A stretch of 64,000 bases of DNA from positions 1 to 64,000 of the forward strand of contig JAWKUK010000008.1 in the NCBI GenBank assembly GCA_041398605.1, in the 5' to 3' direction. Under the pieces are notes generated by a model. That model was not told the DNA's origin, did no database searches, and saw only the letters and a list, made by a program, of their open reading frames with translations. Below, in pieces: positions 17,178-25,635 of this stretch (the stretch's first letter is position 1; every line of letters begins with the position of its first letter). The translations under genes and the position numbers were made by a program. The DNA is from JAWKUK01 sp041398605 (lineage in GTDB: Bacteria; Planctomycetota; UBA1135; GCA-002686595).

Positions 17178-18659
17178 ATGACGATCGACGGCGCACAGCG
17201 CGACGGAGCCGCGCCCACCCATGCCATGGAGCCCGAGCGGGCCGCCTTGGGCGTGGCAGGGCACGACGCACCACGGCCGCCTGCACCACGGCTGCCTGCG
17301 CCGCGCTCGTTGGCGCGGCGCGAGCTCGCGCGGGCGATCGGGGGCGCGTTCGCGGCGCCGCTGCGCATGCTCGCGTGGCTGCCGCGGCGTGGCCGCGATC
17401 GAGCGCTCGTCCGCGCGGACCTGATGGCGGAAGCGCCGCAGCTCGAGGAGCCCACCTGGACGTGCGCCGCGCCCCCGTGGCCGGCGGGGCGCGCGCTGCG
17501 CGTCTTCCTGTCCGCGGCCGAGGCGAGCGGCGAGATCCACGCCGCGACCCTGGTCCAAGCGCTGCGAGCGCGCGCCGCAGCAGACGGCGCGCCGCCGCCG
17601 GAGTTCACGGCGTTCGGCGGCGAACGCCTGCGCGCTCTCGGGGTCAAGACGCTCGGCGACCCCGTCGCACGCGCGCAATCGAACTTCGACGGCATCGTCG
17701 CCGCCCTGCCCTACTACATCGGCCTCCTCGAGGACGCGGCGCGGCACGCTCAGACCGCCCGCCCCGATGTCTTCGTGCCGGTGGACTCACCGGCGTTGCA
17801 CGTGCCCATGGCGCGCTGCGTCCGCGCCGCCGGCGTGCCGGTCGTGCACCTGGTCGCCCCGCAGTATTGGGGCTGGGCGCCGTGGCGCGTGGGCGCGTAT
17901 CGGCGCGCGGTTGACCGCGCCCTGACGCTGCTGCCCCACGAGCCGCGCTGGTTCGCGCGGCACGGCGTCGGAACCGCGCACATCGGACACCCGCTGCTCG
18001 ACGCGCTCGCCGGGGTGCCGGTGACGGAGCCGCCGGCCGCGTCGCGCACCCTCGCGATCCTGCCAGGCAGCCGCGCCGGGGTCATCCGACGCAATTTGCC
18101 CTGGATGCTCGCGTCGCTGGGGCTCTTGCGGGCCGCGTGGCCGGACGTCGAAGTCGTCATCCTGCAAGCGACCGACGAGCACGTCCCGCTGCTGCGCGAG
18201 ATCGTCGCTCGCGAGCCCGCCGCCCCTTTGGGGCAGGCGCCACGGGTCGTGATCGGAGACCTGCACGGTGAGCTCGCGCGAGCGCGCCTCGCGTTCGCGG
18301 TGTCGGGCACGATCTTGACTGACGTGCTGCACCACCGGCTGCCCGCGGTCGTCGTCTACCGGCTCACGAAGCGCTTCGAGGCCTTCGTGCAGCGCAACCT
18401 CCTCACGGTGCCTTATTTTGCGTCCACGAACCTGCTGGCCGGGCGCGAGGTGGTCCCCGAGCACGGGTTTGCGGGCGCAGGGCCGCGTGCCGCGGTCGAG
18501 CGCGACCTCGTCAGGCTCTTCGGCGACGGCCTGCAACGGGCCGAGTGCGCCGCGGGGCTCGCACGCGCCGTGGAGCGCCTCGGGCCCCCTGGGGCCATTC
18601 GTCGCGCCGCCCACCACGTCCTGGAAGTGGCCGCAACCGGGCCGCAGAGTGGCCAGTGA
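17178..18659 (+). CDS. lpxB: Lipid-A-disaccharide synthase
   Basis: 493 aa from the ATG at 17178 (ATG at 17226 is possible). A GT-B glycosyltransferase that joins UDP-2,3-diacylglucosamine to lipid X at the inner membrane, giving the tetraacyl disaccharide of lipid A. Conserved signs are SAAEASGEIHAATLV, the family's SAGEASGD-like start, near residue 110, VDSPALHVPMA, APQYWGWAPWR, ILPGSRAGVIRRNLPWML and AVSGTILTDVLHHRLPAVVVY. It has an N-terminal extension of about 105 residues, basic and Pro/Ala-rich, not present in E. coli LpxB (382 aa). It is followed after 27 nt by an ECF sigma gene on the same strand. It shows that this organism makes lipid A. Confidence 0.92.
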   Translation: MTIDGAQRDGAAPTHAMEPERAALGVAGHDAPRPPAPRLPAPRSLARRELARAIGGAFAAPLRMLAWLPRRGRDRALVRADLMAEAPQLEEPTWTCAAPPWPAGRALRVFLSAAEASGEIHAATLVQALRARAAADGAPPPEFTAFGGERLRALGVKTLGDPVARAQSNFDGIVAALPYYIGLLEDAARHAQTARPDVFVPVDSPALHVPMARCVRAAGVPVVHLVAPQYWGWAPWRVGAYRRAVDRALTLLPHEPRWFARHGVGTAHIGHPLLDALAGVPVTEPPAASRTLAILPGSRAGVIRRNLPWMLASLGLLRAAWPDVEVVILQATDEHVPLLREIVAREPAAPLGQAPRVVIGDLHGELARARLAFAVSGTILTDVLHHRLPAVVVYRLTKRFEAFVQRNLLTVPYFASTNLLAGREVVPEHGFAGAGPRAAVERDLVRLFGDGLQRAECAAGLARAVERLGPPGAIRRAAHHVLEVAATGPQSGQ

Positions 18660-18686
18660 GCCCCGCTGCGGGTGAAATGGAGCGCG

Positions 18687-19382
18687 ATGCCCGAGCCGGC
18701 CCCTGACGTGCGGTCCCCCGCCGAGACGATGACGGAATCGTCAACTCGGACGAATGCGGCCGACAGGGACGCGTACGCCCCCGCGGAGATGCACAGCGAG
18801 GCGACGCGACTGATGACGCAGGCCCAGGCGGGCGACGTCGCCGCGTTCGAAGAGCTCTTCCGGACGCTGCGCGGTCGGGCGTTCCAGGTCGCCAAGTCAT
18901 TGGTCGGGTCGCGCGAAGACGCGCTGGATCTGACCCAGGAAGCGTTCACCAAGCTGTACAGCTCGCGCGGGACGTATGACCCGTCCCAGCCGTTCCTGCC
19001 CTGGTTCCACAGGATCCTGCGCAACGCCTGCTTCAGCTACTTGCGCAAGCGCGGCCGCGTGAGCGTCAAGTCGCTGCAAGGGCTGGACGGCGACGGGGAA
19101 GACTCGACGCTCGACCTCGTCGACGCCGGACAGGAGCCGTGGGCGGCGATCGCCAATGAAGACGAGCAAGCGCTGTTCCAGCGCGCGCTCGCGCGCCTCT
19201 CGGCGCGGGACCGAGAGATCCTGGCGCTGCGCCACTACGAGGACCTCTCCTACAGAGAGATCGCAGCGACGCTCGGCGTGCCGGAGGGCACAGTGATGTC
19301 GCGGCTCTTCCACGCGCGCAGGCGGCTGCGCGACCTGCTCGGGCCAGCGCTCGGCATGGAGCTCGAGGAGGCTACGCCATGA
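18687..19382 (+). CDS. ECF-family RNA polymerase sigma factor
   Basis: 231 aa from the ATG at 18687 (a GTG at 18672 would add 5 residues). Sigma-70 region 2 runs from AAFEELFRTLRGRAF through the core-binding/-10 helix SREDALDLTQEAFTKLY to PWFHRILRNACFSYLRKR. Region 4 starts at LSARDREILALRHYEDLSY and has the helix-turn-helix IAATLGVPEGTVMSRLFHARRRL. About 45 extra N-terminal residues are unstructured. It directly follows lpxB and precedes a membrane anti-sigma factor, so it is probably held inactive at the membrane and released by envelope stress; this role is inferred from context. Confidence 0.9.
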   Translation: MPEPAPDVRSPAETMTESSTRTNAADRDAYAPAEMHSEATRLMTQAQAGDVAAFEELFRTLRGRAFQVAKSLVGSREDALDLTQEAFTKLYSSRGTYDPSQPFLPWFHRILRNACFSYLRKRGRVSVKSLQGLDGDGEDSTLDLVDAGQEPWAAIANEDEQALFQRALARLSARDREILALRHYEDLSYREIAATLGVPEGTVMSRLFHARRRLRDLLGPALGMELEEATP

Positions 19383-19467
19383 GCGGCCACAGGCACCTTG
19401 CGGAAGTGTCATGCGGGACCACCCGCGCGGCCGTGAATGCCCCATCGGGGTCGAAGTAGAGAGACGA

Positions 19468-19938
19468 ATGGTTGCCCCGATTCACGGAGAGGGAGGTAGG
19501 GCCGCGGAGCCGTCGGCTGACGAGCTGCTCGCCATGGCCTATGCGGACGGCGAGCTCAGCCCGGCCGAACGTGCCGCATTCGAGGCGCGCCTCGCACATG
19601 AGCCGGGCCTCGGTCGCGAGGTCGCCCAGCACCGCGCGCTCGCGGTCCTGGCGCGCCGGCTCGCGCCGCTCGAGCCACTGGACCACGAGTGGCGCCGACT
19701 CGCGGCCGACCCCATGCAACGCGGAGCGCTCGGCTTCGGCTGGATCTCGCTCGGGATCGGCGTCCTTGGCCTCGCGGGCCTGGCGCTCTGGCGCTTCGAG
19801 ACCAACGGCGAGATCAGCCTCATCGAGCGCGGCCTCGTGCTCGCCGTGGTCCTGGGCGCGGGCGCCCTGCTCGTCACCGCGGTACGTGCGCGCGTGCGGA
19901 CCCTGCCCTTTGACCCCTACCGCAACGTCGAACGATGA
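19468..19938 (+). CDS. Membrane-bound anti-sigma factor
   Basis: About 156 aa from the ATG at 19468, preceded by GAGAG; an in-frame ATG at 19411 would add 19 residues. The N-terminal cytoplasmic part LLAMAYADGELSPAERAAF is the first helix of an anti-sigma domain of the zinc-less RsgI/ChrR-like kind (the usual HxxxCxxC is absent). Two transmembrane helices follow at GWISLGIGVLGLAGLALW and GLVLAVVLGAGALLVTAV. Located 85 nt after the ECF sigma and overlapping the YbjQ-family gene by ATGA, it is the obvious antagonist of that sigma factor. Confidence 0.75.
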   Translation: MVAPIHGEGGRAAEPSADELLAMAYADGELSPAERAAFEARLAHEPGLGREVAQHRALAVLARRLAPLEPLDHEWRRLAADPMQRGALGFGWISLGIGVLGLAGLALWRFETNGEISLIERGLVLAVVLGAGALLVTAVRARVRTLPFDPYRNVER

Positions 19939-20264
19939 TCGTCGCCACCACTGACAACCTGCCCGGGTACGAGATCGTCGAATGCCTCGGCCTGGTGCGC
20001 GGGACAACCGTTCGCGCGCGGAACATGCTGCGCGACGTCGGGGCGATCTTCCGCACCATCGCTGGCGGCGAAGTGCCGGAGTACACGAAGCTCGTCGCGG
20101 AGGCGCGCGAGCAGGCGCTCGATCGCATGCTCGCCGAGGCCCATGAGCTCAACGCGGACGCCGTCGTCGGCTTCCGCTTCGCGACGAGCGAAGTGGCCAA
20201 AGCGGCGGCCGAGATCGTTGCCTACGGGACGGCGGTGCGCCTGCGCCGCGACCCGCTCGGGTAG
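19935..20264 (+). CDS. YbjQ/UPF0145 family protein
   Basis: 109 aa, ATG overlapping the anti-sigma stop (ATGA). This small cytoplasmic family (DUF74, heavy-metal-binding-like) forms pentamers. Visible hallmarks are the N-terminal strand with GYEIVECLGLVRGTTVRARN, the central helix, and LNADAVVGFRFATSEV. Length is as in E. coli YbjQ (107 aa). Its biochemical role is not established. Here it is translationally coupled to a sigma/anti-sigma pair, which suggests that it belongs to the same stress regulon. Confidence 0.85.
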   Translation: MIVATTDNLPGYEIVECLGLVRGTTVRARNMLRDVGAIFRTIAGGEVPEYTKLVAEAREQALDRMLAEAHELNADAVVGFRFATSEVAKAAAEIVAYGTAVRLRRDPLG

Positions 20265-20373
20265 TGGTCCCCAGCGGGACGATCGGCGCCGCGCGGACCT
20301 GCGCGCCTTCCCGGTCGAGGCAAAATCCCGGGTCACAGGCCACAGCGTCGGAACCTCGAAGGGCGATAGGTAA

Positions 20374-20392
20374 CGGCAGTGATATACTGCCG
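20374..20392 (+). promoter_or_regulatory. Palindrome overlapping a -10-like element
   Basis: CGGCAGT-GATAT-ACTGCCG is a perfect 7-bp inverted repeat with a 5-nt spacer, 38 nt upstream of the ATG at 20431. The spacer region contains TATACT, close to a sigma-70 -10 box. An operator overlapping the promoter of the sulfatase-like gene is the simplest reading. Confidence 0.45.
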
Positions 20393-20430
20393 GCGCGAGC
20401 CATCGGCCCATAGATCGAGGATCCGACACG

Positions 20431-22818
20431 ATGCAGCGACCCCAAGCCGACGAGCGGCACCAGATCGATCCCCGAGGCGCCTACGTCGAGCGCCGCGCGC
20501 CCGCTGGCCAGCGGGCCCGCACCGCGGCGACTTGGCGCAGCGCACCGTGGGTCCTCGCCTGCACGCTGCTCGCGCTGACAGGCTGCACGGACCGGTCGTC
20601 CTTGCCGCCGACCGGCCCGCCGCAGATGAAATGGTTCAAGGCGGCCGTGCTCGACCGCATGACGGTCGAACGTGGCGAGACGGAAGCCATCGTCGAGAGC
20701 GTCTCGGCGACGCGGGGATCATGGATCATCAAGCGGGGCAGCGGCGGCTTCGAACGGGACCTGCCGGATGGCGGAGCCTACACCTTGACCACGCTGCTGC
20801 GGGGCAAGGGGGTGCGCAGCTTCCAGGTGCCGGTGCCGAACCACTTCGCTGCAACACAGACGCGCATCAGGGTGTACGTCGAGGGGGACGGTGACTGCTC
20901 CCTGCTCGCGACCTGGATCGGGAGCGAGACCCACACGCTGCCCGAGGTGGCGGTCACCGAGCGGGACCAGTTCGTCGATGTCCTGATCCCGCTGCCCCCC
21001 GTCCAAGCGCCGGAGATGATGGTGCTGGAGTTCCTGGGCAGCGCGCCGGTCGTCGGCTCGAACGGCATCACCTTCGAGCGCTTGCGCGGCGGCGGCACGA
21101 ACCTCGCCGCGGCGCTCATCGGTCCGGACGTTGACCGGCGCCATGGCACGGAGTTGAAGCCCGGGTGCACGATCATCGACCCCGTTGGGATTCGAGGCGA
21201 CGAGGGCCCAGCCGAGAGCGAGCTGCAGCTCGTGGCCTCGGGCCGGAGCGCCGCGGGCGCGGGCAAGGGCAAGCTCGAGCTCGCGCTGCGGACCAAAGAC
21301 GGTGTGGAGGTCGCGTCCACGACGGTGAGCTGTGACAACGAGCGCTGGACCCAGGGCGTGCTCGCATTCCCGCGGCAGAAGGAGCCGCTGACCGTCGTGA
21401 TTCGCGCGGCGGACCAAGGCCCCAACTTGCTCGTCAGCGACGTCCAGGTCGTCACGAAGTCGCGCAACCCTCCGACGATCGTGCTGATCACGTCCGACAC
21501 CCATCGCGGGGACCACCTCGGGCGCTTCGGGTCGGGTGGCCTCGTGCGGACACCGATCCTCGACAAGATGGCGGACAAGGGCGTGTTCTTCACGAATTGC
21601 TTCTCCAGCACCAACGTGACGAACCCGTCCCACATCGCCCTGATGACCGGGACGCACTTGCGCGACACGCGCATCGCGAACAACGTGACAGCCGTCAGCG
21701 AGTCGGCGACGACCCTCGCCGAGATCCTTCAGGCGGCCGGCTACCGCACCTTCGCGGCTACGAGCGTGATGCACTTGACGCGCGAGCTCAGCGGCTTGGG
21801 CCAAGGCTTCGACCGCTTCGATTCGCCGCGCTTCGGCAAGCGCGATGGCAAGTATGCGATCGCTCAGCTGCTCGATTGGATGAAGGAGGCCGAGGGACAG
21901 CCCGTCTTCGCATGGCTGCACGTCTACGACGCACACGCGCCCTACGACCCGCCTGACGAGCTCATCCAAGCGCACTACCCTTCGTCCAAGGACCCTCGGG
22001 ACCCGAACAAGCGCATCGACGGGCCCGAAGCAGCGATCGGCCCGTGGATCAAGGAGCGCGGTTACACCGACCCGGAGTACGTCACCGCGCGGTATCGCGC
22101 CGCGATCGACTACGTCGACGTGGGCATGAAGCGCTTCCTGTCCTTGGGTCGCATGCAGAACGCGATCTTCGCCTTCACCTCCGACCACGGTGAGTCCCTC
22201 GACGGGGTGGACAACGTCTTCTGGGAGCACGGGCGCCTGAACGTTGCGACGATGCACGTCCCGCTGATCCTCTCCTGGCCCGGCGCCACGCCGATGACCA
22301 CGAGCGCGCCGGTCCAGCAGATCGACGTCGGCAAGACGCTGCTCGACCTCGCGGGGGTCGAGGCGCCTTTCCCAGGTGTGAGCCTGCGCGGGGCGCTCGG
22401 CGAATCGCCGCCGAACGAGCCGCGCTTCGGCATCGCAGGGCACGGTTGGTCGGCGGCGATCGAGCTGAACGGTTGGTTCCTGACGCTGCAGATCAAGCCG
22501 TATCCCCGCCCGGTCGCCAAGCGCGATTGGGACGCCGGCGAGGTCGAGCTCTTCAACCTGCGCGTCGACCCGGAAGGGCTGGACAACCTGGTGGACGCAG
22601 AGTTCCCGCGCGCGAAGAAGATGCGCGCGGCGCTCATCACTTGGTTGGAGCAGGCGGACCCGAAGGGCCTCGGGGTCTCGGTCGAGGTCTCGGAGGAGGC
22701 GCAGGCGAGCCTCAACGAGCTCGGCTACGGCGGGGGCACCGAGGGCGCCGCGGTTGGCACCTGGTGGACGGCGCCGGCCAACGCCCCCTGGGTCGAGCGC
22801 TTCGAGCGGCGCAACTGA
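20431..22818 (+). CDS. Sulfatase-like lipoprotein of the alkaline phosphatase superfamily
   Basis: 795 aa. After a long basic N-region comes a lipoprotein signal ending in LTGC (residues 50-53), so it should be a lipid-anchored periplasmic enzyme. Residues about 60-345 form an unassigned beta-rich domain. The sulfatase fold begins at IVLITSDTHRGDHLG (D356) and includes TSDHGES (D585, H586) for the metal. The residue normally converted to formylglycine (Cys/Ser of C-x-P-S-R) is Thr397 in NVTNPSH. A large subfamily with xTxPSHxxLxTG has Thr here, so it may act as a phosphohydrolase rather than a true sulfatase. No sulfatase-maturating enzyme is nearby. Substrate unknown. Confidence 0.85.
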   Translation: MQRPQADERHQIDPRGAYVERRAPAGQRARTAATWRSAPWVLACTLLALTGCTDRSSLPPTGPPQMKWFKAAVLDRMTVERGETEAIVESVSATRGSWIIKRGSGGFERDLPDGGAYTLTTLLRGKGVRSFQVPVPNHFAATQTRIRVYVEGDGDCSLLATWIGSETHTLPEVAVTERDQFVDVLIPLPPVQAPEMMVLEFLGSAPVVGSNGITFERLRGGGTNLAAALIGPDVDRRHGTELKPGCTIIDPVGIRGDEGPAESELQLVASGRSAAGAGKGKLELALRTKDGVEVASTTVSCDNERWTQGVLAFPRQKEPLTVVIRAADQGPNLLVSDVQVVTKSRNPPTIVLITSDTHRGDHLGRFGSGGLVRTPILDKMADKGVFFTNCFSSTNVTNPSHIALMTGTHLRDTRIANNVTAVSESATTLAEILQAAGYRTFAATSVMHLTRELSGLGQGFDRFDSPRFGKRDGKYAIAQLLDWMKEAEGQPVFAWLHVYDAHAPYDPPDELIQAHYPSSKDPRDPNKRIDGPEAAIGPWIKERGYTDPEYVTARYRAAIDYVDVGMKRFLSLGRMQNAIFAFTSDHGESLDGVDNVFWEHGRLNVATMHVPLILSWPGATPMTTSAPVQQIDVGKTLLDLAGVEAPFPGVSLRGALGESPPNEPRFGIAGHGWSAAIELNGWFLTLQIKPYPRPVAKRDWDAGEVELFNLRVDPEGLDNLVDAEFPRAKKMRAALITWLEQADPKGLGVSVEVSEEAQASLNELGYGGGTEGAAVGTWWTAPANAPWVERFERRN

Positions 22819-22862
22819 GCGTCCGGCGTGACTGGCCGAGACGTGCGGACGAACACGAGAGG

Positions 22863-23543
22863 TCAGCTCGCGGTGTAGCGCGCGAGGATCCCCGCCAGGG
22901 GCTTGCGCGTGAGCCGCGGCACTTCGCACGCCTCGGCCGGATAGCCGACCGGGATGAGGAGGAACGCCTTCTCGTTCTTGGGGCGGCCGAGCAGCTCGGC
23001 GAGGAAGCCCATCGGGCTGGGCGTATGCGTGAGCGTGGCGAGGCCCGCGTGGTGCAGCGCGGCGAGCAGGAACCCGCTCGCGATCCCCACCGACTCTTGG
23101 GTGTAATAGTGCTGCCCGCGCGAGCCGTCGAGCTGCTCCTCCCAGGCTTGTCGGAACACGACGATCAGCGCCGGGGCGAGCTCGAGGAAGGGCTTGTCCG
23201 CGTCCGTGCCGAGCGGCGCGAGGTCACGCAGCCAGTCCGCGTTCATGCGACCCGAGTAGTTCTCGCGCTCTTCGGCTTCTGCTGCGGCCCGTATGCGCTG
23301 CTTCAACGCCGGGTCCGTGACGAGCGCAAACGTCCAAGGCTGCTTGTGGGCGCCGGATGGCGCGGTGCCAGCAGCGAGGATGCACTCCTCCACGACGTCG
23401 AGGGGCACGGGCTCCGTGGAGAAGTGCCGCACGCTCCTGCGCCGCTCGCAGTTCGCGCGGAACTCGAGCGCCCTACGGCGCATCTCGACCTCGGCCAAGC
23501 GCTGGAACGCGAGGGGCTGAAACGGGGGAGGTGCCGACGACAT
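22863..23543 (-). CDS. Iodotyrosine deiodinase-like nitroreductase-fold flavoprotein
   Basis: 226 aa from the ATG at 23543; the frame is open further upstream without homology. Nitroreductase-superfamily FMN enzyme: RRRSVRHFS is the FMN phosphate site and AGTAPSGAHKQPWTF the flavin loop. Among family members it looks most like iodotyrosine deiodinase. The lid residues that clamp the halotyrosine zwitterion, Glu157, Tyr161 and Lys182 in the human enzyme, correspond to E92, Y96 and K117 with identical spacing. RRPKN/LLGRP and PVGYPAE near the end also fit. Likely a cytoplasmic reductive dehalogenase or related flavin reductase; the natural bacterial substrate is unknown. Divergent from the toroid-protein gene. 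Confidence 0.8.
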   Translation of the reverse strand: MSSAPPPFQPLAFQRLAEVEMRRRALEFRANCERRRSVRHFSTEPVPLDVVEECILAAGTAPSGAHKQPWTFALVTDPALKQRIRAAAEAEERENYSGRMNADWLRDLAPLGTDADKPFLELAPALIVVFRQAWEEQLDGSRGQHYYTQESVGIASGFLLAALHHAGLATLTHTPSPMGFLAELLGRPKNEKAFLLIPVGYPAEACEVPRLTRKPLAGILARYTAS

Positions 23544-23709
23544 CCTGGGATTCTGGCTGGAGCCGGGACCCGAAGTGAACCATTCGCGGCGGGATTCGTT
23601 GAGCCCTGGGCCCAGGGGCGCCACCTTGGGAGCAGGCAGCCACGGGATGGCGCTTCCCCCGAGAGTGGACCATCCCACCGGACCGCGCCGGTCTTACGTT
23701 AACGCCCTC

Positions 23710-25530
23710 ATGACGAGCCTCCTCTCCCGTCGCGCCGCTCGTGCGCTGACTCTCTCCCTCGCGGCCATGCTCTGCAGCGGCGCAGGTGCCGCCACGGCCG
23801 CGCCCGCCGCTGGCCCTCTTGCGCTGCGACCAGCGCCCGCCCAGGTGCCCGACCTGCCCTCCCAGGTGCCCGACCTAAAGGAGGAGATCGACTTCTCCGT
23901 CCGCTGGTTGCGAGGGACGCAGGACCTCGCGACCGGCGCGTATGGCGGCGGTGTGGACGGCACGTCGTGGGCGCTCTACGCGCTCGCCGTGTGCCCACGG
24001 AAGTACCACGCCGGGGACGGCCCCTTCGTCGCCAAGGCCCTCGACTACGTGCTCGGCCTCCAGGACGAAGCCGGCTCGATCGCAGCCCCAGGGGCGGACG
24101 CTGCGCAGCGCCTCGCCCAGACGTCGCGGGCGGCCGCCGCCCTGTCGATGCACGTCAATGAGCGCACGGGCCCAGCGCTCGGCAAGGCCGTCGCTTGGCT
24201 GACGGCGCAGGGCGTCGAGGAGCCGGACCTCGGTTTGCCGCGCGACCTCACCTCGGACCGCACCAAGGCGCTGGCCGCGACGCTCGAGCTCCTGCGCAAC
24301 CGCGCCGCGGACGGGAGCTGGGACGGCGAAGACGGCAAGGTGATCTCGACGTGCCGCAACATCGCGCTGCTCTCGCGTTACAAGAAGGTCGTCGAGCCGA
24401 AGACGGCGAAGCCGACGAGCGCGCGCGCGCTGCCGAAGTTCGATGCCGCGCAGCGGGCGGAGGTCGACGCGTCGATCCTCGCCGGCGCACGCTTCCTGCT
24501 GAAGCAGTCCGTCGGCGGTGACCACGCGCGCTGGGGCGCCCCCGGGAACCCCGACGCAGGCATAACGGCGATGGTCGCAGGCGCCCTGCAAGCGGTGCCG
24601 ACGCCGCGCCCCGCGGACATCCAGGGCGCAGTCGACGACGCCCTCGTTTGGCTCGCGACCTTGCAGCGCGAGGATGGGTCGATCCACCAAGGGCGCCTCG
24701 CGAACTATGTCACGAGCGCCAGCATCCTGGCGCTCGCGCGGGTCCCAGGCAATGAAGAGCGCTTGGCGCGGGCCCGCGCTTTCCTCGTGCGGCTTCAGTC
24801 CGACGAAGGCGAGGGATACTCGCCCGATCACCCCTACTACGGCGGCGTCGGCTACGGCGGTGACGAACGCCCCGACCTGTCGAACCTGCAGATGGCCCTC
24901 GAGGCCCTGCACGTCGCGGGCCTGGCCGCGGACGACCCGGCGTGGCAGCGCTCACTCGTGTTCCTGCAGCGTTGCCAGAACCGCTCCGAGTCCAATGACC
25001 TCGTGCTGCAGCGCGACGGCGTCACGATTCGTCCGGGCGATGACGGAGGTTCAGCCTACGCACCCGGCGAGTCCAAGGCCGGCGTTGTCAAGCTCGCCGA
25101 TGGGACGGAGCTGCCGCGCAGCTACGGCTCGATGTCGTATGCCTTGTTGAAGGGCTACGTCTTTGCCGGCCTGAAGAAGGACGACCCGCGGGTGCAGGCG
25201 CTCTGGAAGTGGCTGCAAGAGAACTACACGCTCGACCTGAACCCCGGCTTCGTCGCGGGCGACGATCCGACGGCGCCGTACCAGGGCCTCTTCTACTACT
25301 TCCACACGATGGCGAAGGCCCTCGACCTGTTCAAGGAAGAGGTCCTCGTCGACGGCGCGGGCGCTTCGCACGCGTGGCGCGCAGAGCTCTCTGGCCGCTT
25401 GATCGCGATGCAATCGAAGGCGGACGGGTCGTGGGTCAACGAGAACGCGCCCGCCTGGTGGGAAGGGAATCCGGTCCTGGCGACCGCGTACGCGCTCCTC
25501 ACGCTGGAGTCGGCGCGCCCAGGCGAGTAG
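23710..25530 (+). CDS. Exported prenyltransferase/squalene-oxidase-repeat (alpha/alpha-toroid) protein
   Basis: 606 aa from the ATG at 23710, which begins a signal peptide (cleavage about residue 35, after GAATAAPA). The rest consists of alpha/alpha-barrel repeats with degenerate QW-like motifs (AADGSWDGEDG, LQREDGSIHQG, MQSKADGSWVNE), as in terpene cyclases and complement-like proteins. The catalytic DxDD of squalene-hopene cyclase and the zinc ligands of protein prenyltransferases are not seen, and the protein is exported. It is therefore unlikely to be a hopanoid enzyme despite idi 2.3 kb away. This family is common in planctomycete genomes and its function is unknown. Confidence 0.75.
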   Translation: MTSLLSRRAARALTLSLAAMLCSGAGAATAAPAAGPLALRPAPAQVPDLPSQVPDLKEEIDFSVRWLRGTQDLATGAYGGGVDGTSWALYALAVCPRKYHAGDGPFVAKALDYVLGLQDEAGSIAAPGADAAQRLAQTSRAAAALSMHVNERTGPALGKAVAWLTAQGVEEPDLGLPRDLTSDRTKALAATLELLRNRAADGSWDGEDGKVISTCRNIALLSRYKKVVEPKTAKPTSARALPKFDAAQRAEVDASILAGARFLLKQSVGGDHARWGAPGNPDAGITAMVAGALQAVPTPRPADIQGAVDDALVWLATLQREDGSIHQGRLANYVTSASILALARVPGNEERLARARAFLVRLQSDEGEGYSPDHPYYGGVGYGGDERPDLSNLQMALEALHVAGLAADDPAWQRSLVFLQRCQNRSESNDLVLQRDGVTIRPGDDGGSAYAPGESKAGVVKLADGTELPRSYGSMSYALLKGYVFAGLKKDDPRVQALWKWLQENYTLDLNPGFVAGDDPTAPYQGLFYYFHTMAKALDLFKEEVLVDGAGASHAWRAELSGRLIAMQSKADGSWVNENAPAWWEGNPVLATAYALLTLESARPGE

Positions 25531-25635
25531 ACGGCTCGGGGGCGCGTGACCGGCTCGAGGCCGCGCCGCGAGTCGTGGGCGGGCGGCCCCTGCATGGGCG
25601 CAGCGCGCGGGGTCAACCGTTACACTCCCTCCCGC

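Noticed and set aside
20719..22929. 736-aa ORF antisense to the sulfatase-like gene
   Set aside because: Antisense artefact; the sense strand has the complete sulfatase motifs.
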